In this document: in pieces, positions 25,700 through 34,411 of the stretch
Position numbering within the stretch: the stretch's first letter is position 1
How the letters are laid out: every line of letters begins with the position of its first letter
Source: Bacteroidales bacterium UBA3289
GTDB lineage: Bacteria; Bacteroidota; Bacteroidia; Bacteroidales; UBA932
Assembly: GCA_002361625.1 (NCBI GenBank)
Contig: DETL01000004.1
Coordinates: forward strand, 49,731-95,774
Direction of reading: 5' to 3'
DNA: 46,044 nucleotides
The notes under the pieces: model-generated
What the model was told of the DNA's origin: nothing
Databases searched by the model: none
Seen by the model: only the letters and a program-made list of their open reading frames with translations
Program-made: the position numbers and the translations under genes

Positions 25700-26302
25700 T
25701 TACTTTACCATGCCGCTGAAGCCCATGAAGGCCATGGCGAGGATACCCACGCTCACGAGCGCGATCGGAACGCCCTTGAAGGCCTTGGGAACGTCGCTCA
25801 GGGCCAGGTGTTCGCGGATGCCTGCGAAGATGACCATGGCGAGGCCGTAGCCCAGGGAGGTCGCAAAGGCATAGACGAGCGCTTCACCGAGATTCAGCAT
25901 GTGGGAAGGAAGGCCGAAGGTGAACTCCTTCGTGACCACGGTGATGGCGACGCCGAGGACGGCGCAGTTCGTGGTGATCAGGGGAAGGAAGATACCGAGG
26001 GCCTGGTACAGGGAGGGACTCACCTTCTTCAGGACGATCTCCACCATCTGCACGAGGGCGGCGATCACCAGGATGAAGGCGATCGTCTGCAGGAACTCGA
26101 GCTGGAACGGAACGAGCAGGTACTGGTTGATGAGGTAAGTCACCAGAGTGGCGAGGGTGATGACGAAGCACACGGCCATCGACATGCCGGAGGCCGTCGA
26201 AAGCTTGTTGGAGACACCCAGGTAGGGGCAGATTCCGAGGAACTGCGCGAGGACGATGTTATTGACAAAAATCGCCGAAATGATGATAAGGAAGTACTCC
26301 AT
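25700..26302 (-). CDS. rnfA: Rnf complex subunit RnfA
   Basis: The 200-residue protein is an integral membrane subunit with about six helices, beginning MEYFLIIISAIFVNNIVLAQ, the typical RnfA/NqrE N-terminus. It contains FLGICPYLGVSNK and a conserved ITTNCAVLGVAI segment; the Cys residues in these symmetry-related helices of RnfA and RnfE hold an iron-sulfur centre in the membrane core of this family. Rnf couples electron flow from ferredoxin to NAD with Na+ or H+ translocation. It is the last Rnf gene in the order B-C-D-G-E-A, starting nine bases after rnfE. Confidence 0.96.
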   Translation of the reverse strand: MEYFLIIISAIFVNNIVLAQFLGICPYLGVSNKLSTASGMSMAVCFVITLATLVTYLINQYLLVPFQLEFLQTIAFILVIAALVQMVEIVLKKVSPSLYQALGIFLPLITTNCAVLGVAITVVTKEFTFGLPSHMLNLGEALVYAFATSLGYGLAMVIFAGIREHLALSDVPKAFKGVPIALVSVGILAMAFMGFSGMVK

Positions 26303-26311
26303 AACCGGTGC

Positions 26312-26902
26312 TTAGTCTTTTTTCAGGAACTTGTTGAACAGGACCATCAGGTACCCCAGGCACAGGAAAGCGCCCGGAGCCATGACGAAGGCGAGCATGC
26401 CGTCGTTTCCGCCGATGAAGTTGAATCCGAAGGCGGAGCCGGAGCCCAGGATCTCGCGGACGAGGCCCAGGACGGTGAGCGAGCAGGTGAAGCCGAGGCC
26501 GACGCCCAGGCCGTCACAGGCGCTTTCCAGGACGCCGTGCTTGTTCGCAAAGGCTTCCGCACGCCCGAGGACGATGCAGTTCACCACGATGAGCGGGATG
26601 AACAGGCCCAGGGTTTCGTACATCGACGGGGTGTAGGCCTGCATCAGCAGCTGCAGGAGCGTGACGAAGGTGGCGATCACCACGATATACACCGGGATGT
26701 GCACCTTGTCCGGCACGGCCGGCGCGATGAGGGAGATGGCCATGTTGGAAAGGACGAGGACGAAGAGGGTCGCCAGGCCCATCGACAGGCCGTTGATGGC
26801 CGAGGTGGTGGTAGCCAGCGTCGGACACATGCCCAGCAGCAGGACGAAGGTCGGGTTGTTCTTGACCAGACCGTCGGTAATGAGTTTCAAGTTCTTACTC
26901 AT
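26312..26902 (-). CDS. rnfE: Rnf complex subunit RnfE
   Basis: The 196-residue membrane subunit is homologous to RnfA in inverted topology. Key segments are LITDGLVKNNPTFVLLLGMCPTLATTTSA and IPLIVVNCIVLGRAEAFA, each containing the conserved Cys that contributes to the intramembrane iron-sulfur centre. The ATG at 26902 begins MSKNLKLITDGL, the family start; it overlaps the rnfG stop by eight bases. An upstream ATG would add ten non-conserved residues. Confidence 0.95.
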   Translation of the reverse strand: MSKNLKLITDGLVKNNPTFVLLLGMCPTLATTTSAINGLSMGLATLFVLVLSNMAISLIAPAVPDKVHIPVYIVVIATFVTLLQLLMQAYTPSMYETLGLFIPLIVVNCIVLGRAEAFANKHGVLESACDGLGVGLGFTCSLTVLGLVREILGSGSAFGFNFIGGNDGMLAFVMAPGAFLCLGYLMVLFNKFLKKD

Positions 26903-27464
26903 GGTCGTTTTCCTCCAGTTTCTTGACAGCATCCACGGCGTTCTTCACCGCCTCCGTGTAGGCGCGGGAGGTGATGGTGGAAGCCGTGATGGCGTCCACG
27001 TCACCACCGTCCTTCTTGACGGAGAGGATCTTCGCGGAAGGGTCGAAGCCCTCCCACTGGGCCATGAATTTCGCGTCGGTGTTGCACTTGGCACCGAGGC
27101 CCGGGGTTTCGGCGTGCGAAAGGACGGACGTGTTGTGCACGATGCCGTCCGGCGTGACGCCCACCATCAGGGACAGCGGGCCGCCGAAGCCCACGACGGA
27201 GGATTCCACGGCATAGCCGACGGTTTCCCCGCCCTTGACGGCCTTGTAGTAGTTGTAGGTCTTGCCATCGACATCGACACTTTCGTAAGAAGTCTCGTCG
27301 AAGGCCGGAAGGACCGCGCCGATGGCCTTGTCGGTCTTCGCCTTGGCCGCGGCGTCGATGGGTTCCTTCGTGAGGGCATAGGCACCGCCGAGGACGGCGG
27401 AGCACAGCAGGCAGGTGAGGCCGAGGACCATCACCATGTTCTTGAGATTCGATACGGCTGCCAT
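26895..27464 (-). CDS. rnfG: Rnf complex subunit RnfG, covalent-FMN protein
   Basis: The 189-residue subunit has one N-terminal membrane helix and a periplasmic FMN-binding domain. The flavin is normally attached to Thr in an S/T-G-A-T motif; here the site reads AITASTITSRA, with Thr163 in the acceptor position and Ala-Ser in place of Gly-Ala. Upstream HAETPGLGAKC is the usual conserved loop. It passes electrons between RnfD and the other flavin and Fe-S centres. One base separates it from rnfD; it overlaps rnfE. Confidence 0.93.
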   Translation of the reverse strand: MAAVSNLKNMVMVLGLTCLLCSAVLGGAYALTKEPIDAAAKAKTDKAIGAVLPAFDETSYESVDVDGKTYNYYKAVKGGETVGYAVESSVVGFGGPLSLMVGVTPDGIVHNTSVLSHAETPGLGAKCNTDAKFMAQWEGFDPSAKILSVKKDGGDVDAITASTITSRAYTEAVKNAVDAVKKLEENDHE

Positions 27465-27465
27465 C

Positions 27466-28449
27466 TTACTTCCTCCCGAATTTTTTCTGTTTGAAAGCCA
27501 TGTTGATCAGCGGAACGAAGGAGTTCATGACGAGGATCGCGAAGGAAACGCCTTCCGGATAGGATCCGAAGTAGCGGATCATCATCGTGAGGAAACCGAT
27601 GCCCACGCCGAAGATGACGCCGCCCCAGATGCTCATCGGGGAAGTCACATAGTCGGTGGCCATGAAGCAGGCGCCGAGGATGAGACCGCCGGTGAGGAGG
27701 TTGAAGACGGGACCGGTGAAGCGGTCGGGATTCACGCCCCAGAAGATGAGGGCGGTGACGGCTACGGTCGCGAAGATGCTCAGGGTGATCCACGGCTTGA
27801 TGACGCGGCGGCAGCACAGGTAGATAAAGCCCACGAGGAGGGCGATGGCGCACACTTCACCGGCGGAGCCGCCGATGTTCGCGAACAGCATCTGGCCGTA
27901 GTCGTAGCCATGCTGCGCCATGATGTCCTTCACGGAAGCGCCGCCCATCAGGCCTTCGTTGATGGCGCCGAGAGGGGTGGCTCCGGTGACGGCATCGGCC
28001 CCGAAGAGGCCCTGCGGGGCGCTCCAGGTGGTCATGTAAGTCGGGAAGGAAACCAGCAGGAACACACGGCCCACCAGGGCGGGGTTCCAGATATTCTGGC
28101 CCAGTCCGCCGAAGGTCATCTTGGCGACGCCGATGGCGACGACCGCACCGATGAAGACGACCCACCAGGGCGTGGTGTACGGCAGGTTCAGGCCCAGGAG
28201 GATACCTGTCACGACGGCGGAAAGGTCGCCGAGCGTGCTGGGTTTCTTGAGCATATAACGGGTGATGGCCCACTCCAGCAGGAGGCAGGAGCCCACGCTG
28301 ACCGCCATGACGAGGATCTCCCTCCATCCGTAGAACACGAAGGAGCAGAGCACCGCGGGCAGGAGCGCGATCACGACATCCAGCATCAGGGACCGGGTGG
28401 AGTCCTTGGAATGGATGTGGGGTGAAGGGGAAACGATCAGTTTACTCAT
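27466..28449 (-). CDS. rnfD: Rnf complex subunit RnfD, covalent-FMN membrane protein
   Basis: The 327-residue multi-helix protein starts MSKLIVSPSPHIHSKDSTRS, the conserved RnfD start. It carries the flavinylation motif VTGATPL with Thr158 as predicted FMN attachment site. GLNLPYTTPWWV and GGLGQNIWNPALVGR are strong RnfD/NqrB signatures. It forms part of the ion-translocating membrane core. A 29-base gap to rnfC, the largest inside the Rnf group, contains a dispersed-repeat-like fragment. Confidence 0.95.
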   Translation of the reverse strand: MSKLIVSPSPHIHSKDSTRSLMLDVVIALLPAVLCSFVFYGWREILVMAVSVGSCLLLEWAITRYMLKKPSTLGDLSAVVTGILLGLNLPYTTPWWVVFIGAVVAIGVAKMTFGGLGQNIWNPALVGRVFLLVSFPTYMTTWSAPQGLFGADAVTGATPLGAINEGLMGGASVKDIMAQHGYDYGQMLFANIGGSAGEVCAIALLVGFIYLCCRRVIKPWITLSIFATVAVTALIFWGVNPDRFTGPVFNLLTGGLILGACFMATDYVTSPMSIWGGVIFGVGIGFLTMMIRYFGSYPEGVSFAILVMNSFVPLINMAFKQKKFGRK

Positions 28450-28454
28450 ACTTT

Positions 28455-28480
28455 GTCATTTTGAGCTTGCCGAAAAATCT
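28455..28480. repeat. fragment resembling a dispersed TCATTTTGAGC-type repeat
   Basis: The 26 bases from GTCATTTTGAGC to GAAAAATCT match the pattern of a short intergenic repeat seen widely in Bacteroidetes (TCATTCTGAGCG...GAAGAATCT form). It fills the rnfC-rnfD gap, with its right end running into the rnfC stop codon. Only one copy is present in the window, so the identification rests on memory of the pattern. Confidence 0.4.
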
Positions 28481-29852
28481 ATTTCTTCGCGGCTTCGGCA
28501 GCGGCCTTCGCGGCCGCGGCGCGGGCACGGATGGCGCCGAGGACGGCACCCTTGCCCATCCGGATATTGTCCAGCAGCGGAATGTGCGCCGGGCAGGAAT
28601 ACAGGCAGCAGCCGCACTCGATGCAGTCCTGGGCGGCGTTCTTCTCGAGCTGTTCCAGGTCGTTCGCTTTCACGAGGCGGTTCAGCAGGAACGGTTCCAG
28701 GCCCATCGGGCAGGCATCGGCACACTTGCCGCAGCGGATGCAGGCGGAAGCCGGGGCGCGGCGGGTTTCCTTCTCGGTGAGGAGCAGGAGGGCGCCGGTT
28801 CCCTTGACCGTAGCGGCATCGAGGTTTGCCACGGCACGGCCCATCATGGGACCGCCGGAGATCACCTTCGCAGCCTCTTCCGGCACGCCGCCGAGATAGT
28901 CGAGGATGTAGCGGAGCGGGGTTCCCACGCGCACCAGCAGGTTCGCCTGTTTCGGCGCGCACGCACCCGTCACGGTCACGGAATTGTCCACGATGGGCTT
29001 GTTCTTCTGGACCGCGTCATAGACGGCGAGGGCCGTCGCGACATTCTGGACCACGGCACCCACGCTGATGGGCAGGGCGCCGGAACCCACCTGGCGGTGC
29101 ATGACGGCGTCGATGAGCTGCTTTTCACCGCCCTGCGGATACATCATCTTCATGACCATGACCTCGATGCCCTCATAACCCAGTTTGGCGATGACCTCCC
29201 GGATGTGGGCGATGGCCTCGGGCTTGTTCTCCTCGATGGCGATGGTGCAGGGGACATTCCCCATCACCTGCTTCAGGATCGCGGCACCCACGACCACCTG
29301 CTCGCCCTTCTCGAGAAGGGTACGGTAGTCGGACGTCAGGTACGGCTCGCATTCGCAGCCGTTGATGATGACGCGCTCGCACTTGGAGCCCGGAGGCGGC
29401 GAGAGCTTGACATGCGTCGGGAAGGTAGCGCCGCCCAGGCCCACGACACCGCCGAGGCGGATCTTGTCGAGGATGGCCTTGTTGTCGGCCGGGATCTCGG
29501 TGACGAGCGTGTCGGTCGTGTCGATGCCTTCGAGCCACTCATCGCCTTCCACGGCGATTTCAATGCAAGTCTGGGGATTGCCGGCGAGGTCCTTGCGGGG
29601 GCCGATGGACTTGACCGTTCCCGAGACGGAGGAGTGGATGAACGCGGACACGAAGCCGCCCGGTTCGGCGACCACCTGGCCCACTTTCACCTTGTCCCCC
29701 ACGGCGACGACGGGTTTCGCCGGGGCGCCGATGTGCTGGGACATGGACAGATACACGGTCGGAGCCAGCGGGAGCTGCTCGATCGCGCATTCGCGGGAAA
29801 TCTTGTTGTCGTGCGGATGGACTCCGCCGATGGAAAATGTGCTTTTACCCAT
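28479..29852 (-). CDS. rnfC: Rnf complex subunit RnfC, NADH- and Fe-S-binding
   Basis: The 457-residue peripheral subunit contains an NqrF/complex I-like FMN and NADH region (GLGGATFPTHVKL, INGCECEPYLTSDYRT) and two 4Fe-4S clusters near the C-terminus, CIRCGKCADACPMGLEP and CIECGCCLYSCPAHIPL. It is the predicted NAD-reducing end of the complex. The C-terminus is a short Ala/Lys-rich tail (AAAAKAAAEAAKK). It starts three bases after rnfB. Confidence 0.96.
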   Translation of the reverse strand: MGKSTFSIGGVHPHDNKISRECAIEQLPLAPTVYLSMSQHIGAPAKPVVAVGDKVKVGQVVAEPGGFVSAFIHSSVSGTVKSIGPRKDLAGNPQTCIEIAVEGDEWLEGIDTTDTLVTEIPADNKAILDKIRLGGVVGLGGATFPTHVKLSPPPGSKCERVIINGCECEPYLTSDYRTLLEKGEQVVVGAAILKQVMGNVPCTIAIEENKPEAIAHIREVIAKLGYEGIEVMVMKMMYPQGGEKQLIDAVMHRQVGSGALPISVGAVVQNVATALAVYDAVQKNKPIVDNSVTVTGACAPKQANLLVRVGTPLRYILDYLGGVPEEAAKVISGGPMMGRAVANLDAATVKGTGALLLLTEKETRRAPASACIRCGKCADACPMGLEPFLLNRLVKANDLEQLEKNAAQDCIECGCCLYSCPAHIPLLDNIRMGKGAVLGAIRARAAAAKAAAEAAKK

Positions 29853-29855
29853 AGC

Positions 29856-30779
29856 TTAGTCCTCCTTGACGGTTTCGGCAGCCTTGGCCGCGGCAGCGGC
29901 TTCGGCGGCTTTCTTCTTGCGTTCGTTGATACGGGCCTTGACGGCCTCCTTGTCCAGGGGCTTCGGGAAGTTCACCCCGTGGATGGCGCCGGTCGGACAC
30001 ATCGCCTCGCACTCACGGCAGAGCTTGCACTTGGCCGGGTCGATGTAAGCGACATTGCCCTCCAGGATGATGGCCTCGTGCGTACAGGTCTTCACGCAGA
30101 TGCCACAGCCGATGCAGGCGGCGGCGCAGGCCTTCTTGGCCGCGGGTCCCTTGTCGTGGTTCACGCAGGAGACATACTCGCGCATGCCGCGCGGGCCCTT
30201 GGGCCTGAGTTCGATGATGCGCTTGGGGCAGGCCTTGGCGCAGGCCCCGCAGGCGGTGCACTTGGACTCGTCCACGACCGGGAGACCGGTCGCAGGGTCC
30301 ATCGAGAGGGCGCCGAACTGGCAGGCTTCCACGCAGTCCCCGCAGCCCAGGCAGCCGAATGCGCAGGCGGTGTCACCGCTGTACAGGGCCGCCTTCACCT
30401 TGCAGGAGGCGAAGCCGTCGTACTCATTGACCTTGGGACGGTTCTCGCAGGTTCCGTTGCAGCGGACGACGGCCACCTGGGGGGCCTTCGCCTTCACCTC
30501 GTAACCGAGGATCGCCGCAACCTTCGCCATGACATCGTTCCCGCCCACCGGACAATAGTTGTTGTCCAGGTTCGGAGCCTTGACCGCTGCCTCGGCGAAG
30601 GCACGGCAGCCGGCAAAGCCGCAACCGCCGCAGTTCGCGCCCGGCATCACCTTCTCCACCTCGTCGATGCGCGGATCCTCCTCCACCTTGAACTTCTTGG
30701 CCACAAGGTAGAGGACGAGCGCCAGCACGAGTCCGAGGACGGTGATGATCGCAATGGTCCAGATGATGGTACTTGTCAT
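29856..30779 (-). CDS. rnfB: Rnf complex subunit RnfB, polyferredoxin
   Basis: The 307-residue subunit has an N-terminal membrane helix (about 5-27), then the Fe-S domain with Cys50, Cys53, Cys58 and Cys76 in PGANCGGCGFAGC...YCPVGG. Four ferredoxin-type 4Fe-4S motifs follow: CLGCGDCVEACQFG, CTACGACAKACPKR, CIGCGICVKTCTHE and CKLCRECEAMCPTG. The number of clusters places it with the long Bacteroidetes/clostridial RnfB proteins. It accepts electrons from reduced ferredoxin. The tail (ERKKKAAEAAAAAKAAETVK) is low-complexity, like that of RnfC. Confidence 0.96.
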   Translation of the reverse strand: MTSTIIWTIAIITVLGLVLALVLYLVAKKFKVEEDPRIDEVEKVMPGANCGGCGFAGCRAFAEAAVKAPNLDNNYCPVGGNDVMAKVAAILGYEVKAKAPQVAVVRCNGTCENRPKVNEYDGFASCKVKAALYSGDTACAFGCLGCGDCVEACQFGALSMDPATGLPVVDESKCTACGACAKACPKRIIELRPKGPRGMREYVSCVNHDKGPAAKKACAAACIGCGICVKTCTHEAIILEGNVAYIDPAKCKLCRECEAMCPTGAIHGVNFPKPLDKEAVKARINERKKKAAEAAAAAKAAETVKED

Positions 30780-30797
30780 ATAAGGGTTGGTTAGAGT

Positions 30798-31214
30798 TTA
30801 TTTCGTATGGATGGTAAAGATGTATTCGTTGCGGAGCCGGTCCCGGAAAAGCCAGATCGCGAGATACCACAGGCCCACGGCGGCGATGCCGGCCAGTCCG
30901 GCCCACAGTTCGTGCACCCCCAGGGCGATGAGCCCGAGGGCGACGGCGAGGAGGACGAGCAGCGGGAAAAAATAGGCCAGCCACACGGCTTTCATGCCCA
31001 TGGACGCTTCCAGGACCACATCGACCTCATCCCCCACCCGGTAGGTGGCATGGCGGTCGGCCGGGACCTGGATGGCCTTTTCGGTATATTCGGACATGCC
31101 GCACAGACCGGCGGCATGACAGGAAGAGCACGCGGACTGCGAGACGATCTGCACCGTGGTGAACTGCGGATTCATGTCCACGACCTTGCCCGTATGCCTG
31201 ACCTGCTCCTTCAT
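30798..31214 (-). CDS. rseC: RseC/MucC-family protein (SoxR-reducing system)
   Basis: The 138-residue protein has an N-terminal Cys cluster (SACSSCHAAGLCG, about 26-38) and two membrane helices in the second half (VWLAYFFPLLVLLAVALGLIA and a following one), the RseC arrangement. In E. coli RseC belongs to the Rsx (Rnf) system that reduces SoxR. In Bacteroidales it regularly stands just before rnfB, as here with an 18-base gap. Its exact role in Rnf assembly or redox sensing is not established for this group. Confidence 0.93.
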   Translation of the reverse strand: MKEQVRHTGKVVDMNPQFTTVQIVSQSACSSCHAAGLCGMSEYTEKAIQVPADRHATYRVGDEVDVVLEASMGMKAVWLAYFFPLLVLLAVALGLIALGVHELWAGLAGIAAVGLWYLAIWLFRDRLRNEYIFTIHTK

Positions 31215-32066
31215 CTATTTGACTTTCTTGTCGGAAATGAGGGCAGTGAAAGGATGGGCCAGGCCGGTATAGGACTTCAGCCGTCCGTTCATCGCCCCGA
31301 CCTTGAGCGGAGCCATGAACGCCACGGGGATATGGTTGTCATCGTCCGAGAACCAGAGGATGGCATCCTGGTCGCCCGCGAACACCTCGCCTTTCTTCAG
31401 GGAAATCCCGAATTTGCGGGCAGCGACCGTCCCGATCCCCTTGACATACTTGTTTTCCTTTCCCAGATAGGTGAGCTTCATGGCCAGGACCTCCCGGTCG
31501 ATGGCAATGTTCACCGGAAAGGCCTGTCCGCTTTTCAGGTTCCCGAAATCCATCTGCCGGACGAAGTAGAACAGGCTCGTCACGTCATAAGTACAGTTGC
31601 CATAGGGGATGTCCAGGGTTTCCTCCCCCTGGTTCCGGTAATTCACGACCGCATGGATCTTGCCGGCCGGCCGGTCATAGACATAGTCGTTGATGGCCGT
31701 ATAGTCCCCTTCCCGGGTATCCCGGTGGAAACGGCGGGGTTCCACGCCCTTCAGTGCGAACCAGGATTCGAAGGTCTCCCGGATCTTGAAAAAGACGTCG
31801 AAGAAAGGCGCCGTCTTCATGGCCATCTTCGTGTGCCACACCTTTTCCCCGTTCAGGGTCGTCTGGTCCACGGACAGGTCCGCGCGGGCGACATCGGTCT
31901 GGACGGCGTGCCAGTTATAGGAAACGCTGAACACGATGGATTCCCCGGAGGCGAAGGGGGCAACCCCGTCCGAACGGGACGGAAGGCATTTCCCCTGGGC
32001 GGAAGCAGAGATGACGGTACCGGCGAACAGCGCGGCAGCGAGAAGGAGTCGGTATATGAGCTTCAT
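31215..32066 (-). CDS. secreted DUF3108 protein
   Basis: The 283-residue protein has a signal peptide (ending SASAQ) and then the DUF3108 domain. Recognisable parts are GESIVFSVSYNWHAVQTDVARADLSV, an early strand pair, and a C-terminal AILWFSDDDNHIPVAFMAPLKVGAMNGRL portion, cited here only by its ends (AILWFSDDD, GAMNGRL). The function of DUF3108 is unknown; the proteins are usually periplasmic or outer-membrane associated. Its ATG overlaps the dnaB stop by one base (TGATG), and its stop directly abuts the rseC start, so it is translated from the same message. Confidence 0.83.
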   Translation of the reverse strand: MKLIYRLLLAAALFAGTVISASAQGKCLPSRSDGVAPFASGESIVFSVSYNWHAVQTDVARADLSVDQTTLNGEKVWHTKMAMKTAPFFDVFFKIRETFESWFALKGVEPRRFHRDTREGDYTAINDYVYDRPAGKIHAVVNYRNQGEETLDIPYGNCTYDVTSLFYFVRQMDFGNLKSGQAFPVNIAIDREVLAMKLTYLGKENKYVKGIGTVAARKFGISLKKGEVFAGDQDAILWFSDDDNHIPVAFMAPLKVGAMNGRLKSYTGLAHPFTALISDKKVK

Positions 32067-33565
32067 CAGAACTGCTGGTTAGGGTCGTTGTCGAAATTAT
32101 AGTCGTCCCGCACCGGCGAGGCGGCGGGGGCGGCCGGTTCGCTGGCGGCGCTCACATAAGTGCGTGTCGCCTGGATGTCCAGCGACTGGTCGGGTTCCAC
32201 GAACTTGACCTGGCCGGCCTTGTATTTCATCTCGATGTCGCACACTTCACCGTTTCGGTGCTTGGCGATGATGATGATGGCTTTCTCCTTGTCGGCCGGA
32301 TCCTCGGACAGGCCCACGAACTCGGGCCGGTGGATGAAGATGACCATGTCGGCATCCTGCTCGATGGACCCGGATTCGCGGAGGTCGCTCAGCTGCGGCT
32401 TTCCGGTACCGCCCGTGCGCTTGACCGCGTCGCGGGACAGCTGGGAAAGGGCGATGATCGGGATATTGAGCTCCTTCGCGGTTGCCTTGAGGGTACGGGA
32501 GATCGCGGCGACTTCCTGCTCGCGCATGCCCCGGAGCTCGGTCGGCCCCTGCATCAGCTGCAGGTAGTCCACCACGATGAGGCGTACCTGTTTCTGCTTC
32601 ACCAGGCGCTTCGCCTTGGAGCGGAATTCCATGATGGGGATGCCCGGGGTGTCGTCGATATAGAGCGGGGCCTTAGCCAGGTTCTTCAGGGTGACTTCCA
32701 GCTGTTCCCACTCGTAGGGTTCCAGCTTCACGCCGCCCCGGATCTTGTCGCCGGCAAGGCCGGACTCCGTCGTGATGAGACGCTTGCCCAGCTGGTCGGC
32801 CGACATTTCCAGCGAAAAGACGGCGACCGGCATGTTGTGGTCCACCGCCGCATTGCGGGCGATGTTCAGGGCGAAGGCCGTCTTACCCACGGAAGGACGC
32901 GCCGCCAGGATGATGAGGTCGGATTTCTGCCAGCCGCCCGTGACCTTGTCGATCGTGGGGTAGCCGCAGGGAACGCCGGAGGGGCCGGTGATGTTCTGCA
33001 GTTCCTGCAGGTTGTCCATCACCGAGTTGATGATGGAGCCGATGTCCCGCACATCCTGCTTCTCCCCCATCTGGATGGCGTTGAAGACCTTCGTCTGCGC
33101 ATCGTCGATGAGGTTGTCCACCTTGACCGTCTCGTCGAAGGACTCCCGGAGGATGTCGTACGATGCGGTGATGAGGTCGCGCTGGATGGTCTTCTGCTTG
33201 AGGATCTTGAGGTAATACTCGATATGGGCCGCCGCGCCGATGTTCTGCGACAGGCCGGCGAGCACGACAGGGCCGCCCACGATCTCCAGGTTCCCGAGGC
33301 TGCGGAGCTTCTCGGACACGGAGATCAGGTCGATGGCCACATGCTCGTTCACGAGCGCGGACATCGCCTCGAAGATCATCCGATGCTTGGGATCGTAGAA
33401 ACACGACGGGGTAAGCTCCTCCATGGACTCGTCGATCACCGACGGTTCCACCAGCATCGCTCCCAGGACAGCCGCTTCCACATCGGGCGCCTGCGGGGGC
33501 TTGTTCCCCATCAGGGCCTCCAGATTGACTGCCTGATCCTTCTTTCTGCGGGAATTGTCAGGCAT
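32066..33565 (-). CDS. dnaB: replicative DNA helicase DnaB
   Basis: The 499-residue hexameric helicase unwinds DNA at the replication fork. The N-terminal domain (PPQAPDVEAAVLGAMLVEPS) is followed by a RecA-like ATPase domain with Walker A AARPSVGKT (Lys228), SLEMSADQLGKRL, Walker B LIVVDYLQLM (Asp333) and SQLSRDAVKRTGG. The C-terminal tail (after VEPDQSLDIQA) is the usual Bacteroidales extension. No intein is present. As probably the only DnaB it would be essential. It lies unusually inside a transcript shared with a zinc-ribbon gene upstream and DUF3108 downstream. Confidence 0.97.
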   Translation of the reverse strand: MPDNSRRKKDQAVNLEALMGNKPPQAPDVEAAVLGAMLVEPSVIDESMEELTPSCFYDPKHRMIFEAMSALVNEHVAIDLISVSEKLRSLGNLEIVGGPVVLAGLSQNIGAAAHIEYYLKILKQKTIQRDLITASYDILRESFDETVKVDNLIDDAQTKVFNAIQMGEKQDVRDIGSIINSVMDNLQELQNITGPSGVPCGYPTIDKVTGGWQKSDLIILAARPSVGKTAFALNIARNAAVDHNMPVAVFSLEMSADQLGKRLITTESGLAGDKIRGGVKLEPYEWEQLEVTLKNLAKAPLYIDDTPGIPIMEFRSKAKRLVKQKQVRLIVVDYLQLMQGPTELRGMREQEVAAISRTLKATAKELNIPIIALSQLSRDAVKRTGGTGKPQLSDLRESGSIEQDADMVIFIHRPEFVGLSEDPADKEKAIIIIAKHRNGEVCDIEMKYKAGQVKFVEPDQSLDIQATRTYVSAASEPAAPAASPVRDDYNFDNDPNQQF

Positions 33566-33576
33566 GGGTCGGCGGT

Positions 33577-34392
33577 CTATTCGAAGTCAGGGTTGATGAT
33601 GATCCGGCCGCAGTGCTCGCAGATGATGAGCTTGCGGTTGGAGGCGACCTCCACCAGGCGCTGCGGAGTGATGGTGTTGAAGCAGCCGCCGCAGGCGTTG
33701 CCTCCATACACGGAGACCACGGCAAGATGGTTGTGTACGCTCTGGCGGATGCGCTCGTAGGCGCTCATGGTGCGGGCGTCGATCTTCTCGGCGCAGGCGT
33801 CGCGGCGGGCCTTCAGGACGGCCTCCTCCTTGGCGGTGGACTCCACGATGACGGAGAGTTCCTGCTTCTTGGCCTCGAGGTCCTCGGTGCGGATGGTGAT
33901 GTGGTCCTTCAGGGCGTCCAGCTCATCCTTGCGGGCGGCGATCTCGTAGCGGGTGTCGCCGATGTTCTTCTCGTCAATCTGGCGGAGCAGCTCCTGATTC
34001 TCGATCTCCTTGTTCAGGGAATCGTACTCGCGGCTGTTGGTGATGGTCTCGAGCTGGCGCTGGTACTTCTCCACGGTGCTCTCATGCTCGGCGATGGAGA
34101 GTTTCGCGTCGGCGATGTTGCGGTTCAGCTGCTCGATGACGGCGGAAAGCTGGGCACTGCGGCCCTTGAGGTCCGCGATCTCGTTTTCGAGCGCTTCCAC
34201 CTCGGCCGGAAGTTCGCCGCGGAGGAGGACGATCTTGTCCATCTCCGAATCGGCCTTCTGGAGTTCGTAGAGGGTCTTGAGCTTCTCCTCCACGGACATC
34301 TCGGAATCCGCGAAATTCTTCTGCAGGGATACGAAAGTTTCGTGCTGGTCGATCTGCGCCTCCACTTTCTTGACGGGTTTCTTGGTTGCCAT
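33577..34392 (-). CDS. coiled-coil protein with C4 zinc ribbon
   Basis: The 271-residue protein starts at the ATG of MATKKPVKKVEAQ. A long coiled coil (about 30-205) precedes a C-terminal zinc ribbon with Cys234 and Cys237 (CGGC) and Cys258 and Cys261 (CEHC). This is the widespread Bacteroidetes C4-type zinc-ribbon family related to Cdc-like DUF164 proteins; the archaeal-bacterial family is thought to act in nucleic-acid or translation-linked processes, but a function is not known. It lies 19 bases after the NIF3 gene and 11 before dnaB. Confidence 0.87.
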   Translation of the reverse strand: MATKKPVKKVEAQIDQHETFVSLQKNFADSEMSVEEKLKTLYELQKADSEMDKIVLLRGELPAEVEALENEIADLKGRSAQLSAVIEQLNRNIADAKLSIAEHESTVEKYQRQLETITNSREYDSLNKEIENQELLRQIDEKNIGDTRYEIAARKDELDALKDHITIRTEDLEAKKQELSVIVESTAKEEAVLKARRDACAEKIDARTMSAYERIRQSVHNHLAVVSVYGGNACGGCFNTITPQRLVEVASNRKLIICEHCGRIIINPDFE

Positions 34393-34411
34393 ATAAATCG
34401 ATTTATGTATT

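Noticed and set aside
28397..28500. Small peptide reading CHFELAEKS on the plus strand
   Set aside because: This is the familiar translation of the dispersed intergenic repeat, not a gene.
32066..33565. Intein in DnaB
   Set aside because: The protein is 499 residues with continuous Walker motifs, which leaves no room for an insertion.
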